This document shows positions 60,528 to 64,000 of a stretch of DNA of 64,000 bases, one piece after another. How positions within the stretch are numbered: position 1 is the first letter of the stretch; every line of letters begins with the position of its first letter. Source of the DNA: Streptomyces fructofermentans. GTDB lineage: Bacteria; Actinomycetota; Actinomycetes; Streptomycetales; Streptomycetaceae. The position numbers and the translations under genes are program-made. The stretch is from assembly GCF_014651055.1 (NCBI RefSeq), contig NZ_BMWD01000027.1, positions 81,885-145,884 on the forward strand, written 5' to 3'. The notes under the pieces were generated by a model. That model searched no databases, was not told the origin of the DNA, and saw only the letters and a program-made list of their open reading frames with translations.

Positions 60528-62882
60528 ATGGACACCTCCGCGACGCCCACCCACTGCCCGTACTGCGCCCTGCAGTGCGGGATGAACCTGACACCCGTGG
60601 CCGGCGGCGGCGTGGTGGAGGTGTCGGAGCGCGTCGACTTCCCGGTGAACCGGGGCGCGCTGTGCGGCAAGGGCCGTACGGCGCCCGCGCTGCTGTCCCG
60701 CGCCGTGCGGCTGACCCGGCCCCTGGTGCGGCGCTCCGGCGTGCTGGAGCCGGCCGGCTGGGACGAGGCGCTCGACCGCGTCGCCGAGGGGCTGTCCCGC
60801 ACTCGTTCGCGGTACGGCCCCGACGCGTGCGGGGTGTTCGGCGGGGGCGGGCTGACCAACGAGAAGGCGTACGCGCTCGGGAAGTTCGCCCGGGTCGTGC
60901 TCGGCACCTCGCAGATCGACTACAACGGCCGCTTCTGCATGTCGTCGGCGGCGGCCGGCGGGATCAAGGCCTTCGGGCTGGACCGCGGGCTGCCCTTCCC
61001 GCTGGAGGACATCCCGGCGACGGGGTGCGTGGTCCTCGTCGGCTCGAACCTCGCCGAGACCATGCCGCCCGCCCTGCGCTACCTCACGGAACTGCGGGAG
61101 AACGGCGGGCGGCTGATCGTCGTCGACCCGCGCCGCACGCGCACCGCCGAGCAGGCCGACCTGCACCTCGCGCCCCGGCCCGGCACGGATCTCGCGCTCG
61201 CCCTCGGCCTGCTGCACCTGGTGGTCGCCGAGGGCCGTACGGACGAGGCCTACATCGCGGAGCGGACGAGCGGCTGGGAGGCGGCACGGGCGGCGGCGAT
61301 GGCCCACTGGCCGGAGTACGTGGAGCGGATCACGGGGGTGTCCGTTCCCCAACTGCGCGAGGCCGTAAGGATGTTCTGCGAGCCGGAGTCCGCGATGGTG
61401 CTCACCGCGCGCGGTCCTGAACAGCACTCCAAGGGCACGGACACGGTCGGCGCGTGGATCAACCTCTGCCTGGCGACCGGCCGTCCGGGCCGGCCCAGGT
61501 CCGGCTACGGGTGCCTCACCGGGCAGGGCAACGGGCAGGGCGGCCGCGAACACGGCCAGAAGGCCGACCAGTTGCCCGGGTACCGCAAGCTGGACGACCC
61601 GGCGGCACGGCGCCACGTGGCCGAGGTCTGGGGCGTCGACCCCGACTCGCTGCCGGGACCGGGCCGCAGCGCGTACGAGCTGCTGGACGCGATGGGCACG
61701 GACATCCGCTCGCTGCTGCTGATGGCCTCGAACCCGGTGGTGTCCGCGCCACGGGCCGCCCACGTCGAGGAGCGGCTGCGCTCGCTGGACTTCCTCGCGG
61801 TCGCGGACGTGGTGCTGTCCGAGACGGCGGAACTCGCGGACGTCGTGCTGCCGGTCACCCAGTGGGCCGAGGAGAGCGGCACGACGACCAACCTGGAGGG
61901 CCGCGTCCTGCTGCGCCGCCGGGCGGTCGCTCCCCCGGAGGGCGTCCGCAGCGACCTGTACGTACTGCACGAGCTGGCCGACCGCCTGGGCGTGGAGAAG
62001 GGCTTCCCGACGGACCCCGAGGAGGTCTTCGAGGAGCTGCGCCGGGCCAGCGCCGGCGGACCGGCCGACTACTCGGGCATCACCTACCGCCGGCTGGCGG
62101 AGGAGAACGGGGTGTTCTGGCCGTGTCCCGCCGAGGCTCCGGAAGCCGCCGACGCGCCGGCGGGACCGCACCCGCGCGCGACGGGTCCGCGGGCCACGGC
62201 TCCCGGCACCACGGGTCCGCAGGCGGAGGGTCCCGCCACCACGGGTCCGCGTGCCGCGGGTCCCGGCGGCGGGGGCGCGTGGGACGGCGCAGAGCCCGCG
62301 TCCGACGTCCTCCCGGAAGGGTCCCCGGAGAGGCGGGCGGGCCCGGAGGACGCGGGGGCCGGTACGGCCGGCGTCCCGTCCCACCCCGGAACCCCGCGCC
62401 TGTTCCTCGACCGGTTCGCCACTCCCGACGGCCGCGCCCGGTTCGTCGCCGTGAACCACCGGCCGCTCGCGGAGGAGCCGGACGACGAGTACCCGGTCCT
62501 GCTGACCACGGGGCGGGTCGTGGCCCAGTACCAGTCGGGCGCCCAGACCCGGCGGGTCGACGAGCTGAACGCCGCGGCACCCGGCCCGTTCGTGGAGCTG
62601 CATCCCCGGCTGGCCGGGCGGCTGGGGGTGGCGGAGGGTGATCCGCTGGCCGTGGTGTCCCGGCGCGGGCGTGCGGTGGCGCCGGCGCGGATCACCGCGT
62701 CGATCCGGCCCGACACGGTCTTCATGCCGTTCCACTGGCCGGGCGAGGGCCGGGCCAACACCCTGACCAACCCGGCGCTGGACCCGACCTCGCGCATGCC
62801 CGAGTTCAAGGCGTGCGCGGTCCGCGTGGAACGGGCGGACCCGCAGGGCGGGACCGGGCGGGCGGAGCGGCCGGGCGGGTGA
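60528..62882 (+). CDS. nasA: Assimilatory nitrate reductase catalytic subunit (molybdopterin)
   Basis: A 784-residue cytoplasmic (no Tat signal) Mo-bisMGD oxidoreductase that reduces nitrate to nitrite. The N-terminal 4Fe-4S ligands are Cys10, Cys13, Cys17 and Cys46 (CPYCALQC; ALCGKG). Further landmarks are GRFCMSSAAAGG, VVDPRRTRTAEQADLHL, GRPRSGYGCLTGQGNGQGGREHG, ADVVLPVTQWAEESGTTTNLEGRV and a molydop-binding C-terminal domain (VLLTTGRVVAQYQSGAQTR). Residues about 545-610 are an inserted low-complexity linker with a 5-residue repeat. A GlnR-like box lies upstream. The reducing partner is not adjacent; the flavoprotein at 55726 is a remote possibility. Confidence 0.9.
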   Translation: MDTSATPTHCPYCALQCGMNLTPVAGGGVVEVSERVDFPVNRGALCGKGRTAPALLSRAVRLTRPLVRRSGVLEPAGWDEALDRVAEGLSRTRSRYGPDACGVFGGGGLTNEKAYALGKFARVVLGTSQIDYNGRFCMSSAAAGGIKAFGLDRGLPFPLEDIPATGCVVLVGSNLAETMPPALRYLTELRENGGRLIVVDPRRTRTAEQADLHLAPRPGTDLALALGLLHLVVAEGRTDEAYIAERTSGWEAARAAAMAHWPEYVERITGVSVPQLREAVRMFCEPESAMVLTARGPEQHSKGTDTVGAWINLCLATGRPGRPRSGYGCLTGQGNGQGGREHGQKADQLPGYRKLDDPAARRHVAEVWGVDPDSLPGPGRSAYELLDAMGTDIRSLLLMASNPVVSAPRAAHVEERLRSLDFLAVADVVLSETAELADVVLPVTQWAEESGTTTNLEGRVLLRRRAVAPPEGVRSDLYVLHELADRLGVEKGFPTDPEEVFEELRRASAGGPADYSGITYRRLAEENGVFWPCPAEAPEAADAPAGPHPRATGPRATAPGTTGPQAEGPATTGPRAAGPGGGGAWDGAEPASDVLPEGSPERRAGPEDAGAGTAGVPSHPGTPRLFLDRFATPDGRARFVAVNHRPLAEEPDDEYPVLLTTGRVVAQYQSGAQTRRVDELNAAAPGPFVELHPRLAGRLGVAEGDPLAVVSRRGRAVAPARITASIRPDTVFMPFHWPGEGRANTLTNPALDPTSRMPEFKACAVRVERADPQGGTGRAERPGG
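62181..62270 (+). repeat. Six 15-bp units inside the nitrate reductase gene
   Basis: Six imperfect in-frame copies of ACGGGTCCGCGGGCC encode TGPRA, TAPGT, TGPQA, EGPAT, TGPRA and AGPGG (residues 552-581), a flexible linker between the catalytic and C-terminal domains. Confidence 0.8.
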
Positions 62883-62975
62883 GGCGCGCGGGCCGGCGCC
62901 GCGCTCGCCGTCCCGGGCGCCACGAGGCCGCCGGGGAACGTCCGCCCGGTACCGTCCGCGCACCCGCCCTGCGTG

Positions 62976-63470
62976 TCACCGGGTCCGCCAGTCGCCGCCC
63001 TCGATGAGTCTGCCGCCGGCCCGCAGCCCCCGCGCCACGGCTGGGGCCGCCACGTACACCCAGGCCCGTACGGCCGTGCCGTCCTCGCGGGCCACGTCGC
63101 GGGCCACGCGCTCGTAGAGGTTGGCCGGATCGCCCGGGGCGTACTCCTCCAGCCGGTCGAGTTCGGCGAGGAGCCGGCCGTACCGGTCGGGGGCAGCGGT
63201 CACCAGCGCACCGCGGACCGCGCCACCCGGTTCGTCGACTGCGTACGGATACCCGGGCCCGTCGTACAGCACCGCGCCGTCGAGCCGTCCCGGGACCTCG
63301 TGGAGCGTACGGCCGCGCAGGAAGAGGGCGTGGTTGGGCTCACCCGGCAGCAGGGTCCCGTAGACGAAGAAGGGCAGCCGGCTGCCGCGGTCCTCCGGGA
63401 GGAGGGCGCGGGCGGGGCTCCGCACGGGAGGGGCGGCACCCCCCGCGCCGGGCCCGGTCCCCCGCGTCAC
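62976..63470 (-). CDS. Gamma-glutamylcyclotransferase (AIG2-like) family protein
   Basis: A 164-residue protein of the GGCT/AIG2 fold: PFFVYGTLLPGEPNHALF (substrate-binding YGTL motif), PGYPYAVDEPGGAVRGALV, ELDRLEEYAPGDPANLYERV (catalytic Glu region) and RAWVYVAAP. These enzymes cleave gamma-glutamyl amides or peptides to 5-oxoproline. The GTG start at 63470 overlaps the cutA stop (GTGA), so it is translated with CutA. The first 35 residues are low-complexity and outside the fold. Confidence 0.85.
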   Translation of the reverse strand: MTRGTGPGAGGAAPPVRSPARALLPEDRGSRLPFFVYGTLLPGEPNHALFLRGRTLHEVPGRLDGAVLYDGPGYPYAVDEPGGAVRGALVTAAPDRYGRLLAELDRLEEYAPGDPANLYERVARDVAREDGTAVRAWVYVAAPAVARGLRAGGRLIEGGDWRTR

Positions 63471-63793
63471 CCGGCGGTCTCCTTCTCCAGCCACTCCAGG
63501 TACGCCGCGCTGCCGCGCACCACAGGCGTCGCGATGATCTCGGGGGTGTCGTAGTCGTGCGCCGCGCGCAGGTGCGCCTCCAGCTCCGCGTACCGCGTGC
63601 CCGTCGTCTTGAACAGCACCTGCCACTCCTGGGCCGTCTCGATCCCGCCCTTCCAGCGGTAGACGGACGTGACCGGCCCGGAGATCTGCGCGCAGGCGGC
63701 GACCCGGGCCTCGACCGCGCCGCGGGCGAGGGCCTCGGCCTTCTCCTGGGCGTCGGTCGTGGTCAGGACGGTGAGCCAGTCGGACACAGTCAT
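63467..63793 (-). CDS. cutA: Divalent-cation tolerance protein CutA
   Basis: A 108-residue protein of the trimeric CutA family: VLTTTDAQEKAEALARGAVE, ARVAACAQISGPVTSVYRWKGGIE and EWQVLFKTTGTRYAELEAHL, then HDYDTPEIIATPVVRGSAAYLEWLE. Length and all strands are complete. ATG 63793 is preceded by AAGGA only two bases away; GTG 63787 is better spaced, so either may be used. It overlaps the cyclotransferase gene downstream. The role in metal tolerance is known from E. coli, but the molecular function is unsettled. Confidence 0.93.
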   Translation of the reverse strand: MTVSDWLTVLTTTDAQEKAEALARGAVEARVAACAQISGPVTSVYRWKGGIETAQEWQVLFKTTGTRYAELEAHLRAAHDYDTPEIIATPVVRGSAAYLEWLEKETAG

Positions 63794-64000
63794 GGTCCTT
63801 ATCCCCTTCCAGAACTCGCCGGTCCTTTGCAGAAACGATTCTGACCCCTCACACGTCCGCCCGTCATCCGCTATGGACATGACACCGGGTGGGCCCCTGG
63901 AACTGGGCGGACGTCCGCGTGCCCCCACCACGCACCAGGCGGATTCTAGAGATGCTCGCAACACCTGATGGCTTATGCGGCCGTTAGTAGATCACGTAGG
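63794..64000. other. Upstream region of cutA at the window edge
   Basis: No gene is visible. It holds the presumed cutA promoter on the minus strand; CAGAA-n4-TTCTG (about 63831-63844) is a small inverted repeat that could be an operator. The last 60 bases are relatively AT-rich, as in promoter regions. Confidence 0.35.

Overview
The window is a chromosomal segment of a high-G+C actinomycete, almost certainly a Streptomyces. The evidence is third-position G/C bias throughout, many ATGA or GTGA start-stop overlaps, GTG starts, an HrdA-type sigma factor, a short Mbl, a DUF2613 peptide and a SAV_2336-type protein. From memory, the gene order resembles the S. coelicolor SCO2404-SCO2480 region. 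I see no insertion sequence, integrase, CRISPR array or rRNA, so this is core-like sequence with locally variable islands.

Left part (1-14,400). The end of a ChvE/GguA/GguB-type pentose or hexose ABC importer leads into aldose 1-epimerase. After an aminotransferase with a Pro/Gln-rich tail and a LysR regulator divergent from a small zinc-ribbon gene come a GH51 arabinofuranosidase, an SMP-30 lactonase and an IclR regulator. The IclR and GH51 upstream regions share a motif (TGTTCGARATTTC), so the set looks like an arabinoside and L-arabinose utilisation regulon. A PucR-type regulator with a DUF2613 peptide and a divergent DUF3068 protein follow.

Glycan operon (14,894-26,043). Nine tightly packed plus-strand genes encode a GT4 glycosyltransferase, a methyltransferase, a 1526-residue AftD-like GT-C arabinofuranosyltransferase homologue with carbohydrate-binding modules, a condensation-fold (PapA-like) acyltransferase, a second methyltransferase, an EamA-type membrane protein, a Trm112-like zinc protein, an FkbM methyltransferase and an unrecognised protein. 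I infer an envelope glycan or glycolipid assembly and decoration pathway.

Middle (26,000-44,700). An ATP-grasp gene is divergent from a MerR-PP2C fusion whose promoter has classic MerR geometry. Peptidase E, matB (malonyl-CoA synthetase) and a fused acyl-CoA carboxylase carboxyltransferase follow, then a decayed subtilisin gene. Next is a four-gene system: a CU044_2847 protein, a trypsin-like protease with a VMAP-C-like tail, a MoxR AAA ATPase and a 1356-residue multidomain protein with an inactivated kinase, an AfsR-like region and an inactivated HAD domain. It resembles the MoxR/trypsin conflict or signalling systems of multicellular actinobacteria and is the strongest candidate for a poorly described system here. 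Mbl with an altered phosphate loop, a GAF sensor kinase without a usable ATP lid, and three tRNAs (Met, Asn, Asn) follow.

Right part (44,800-64,000). This holds a YtxH-like protein, an FGGY kinase, a heterodimeric ABC exporter, hrdA, an AbiEii-like nucleotidyltransferase pair, dnaG, a ferredoxin-reductase-type flavoprotein, a dGTPase, a CbiX-type chelatase, a YdcF-like protein, an assimilatory nitrate reductase behind a GlnR-like box, a gamma-glutamylcyclotransferase and CutA. Several genes here appear to be read from leaderless mRNAs.
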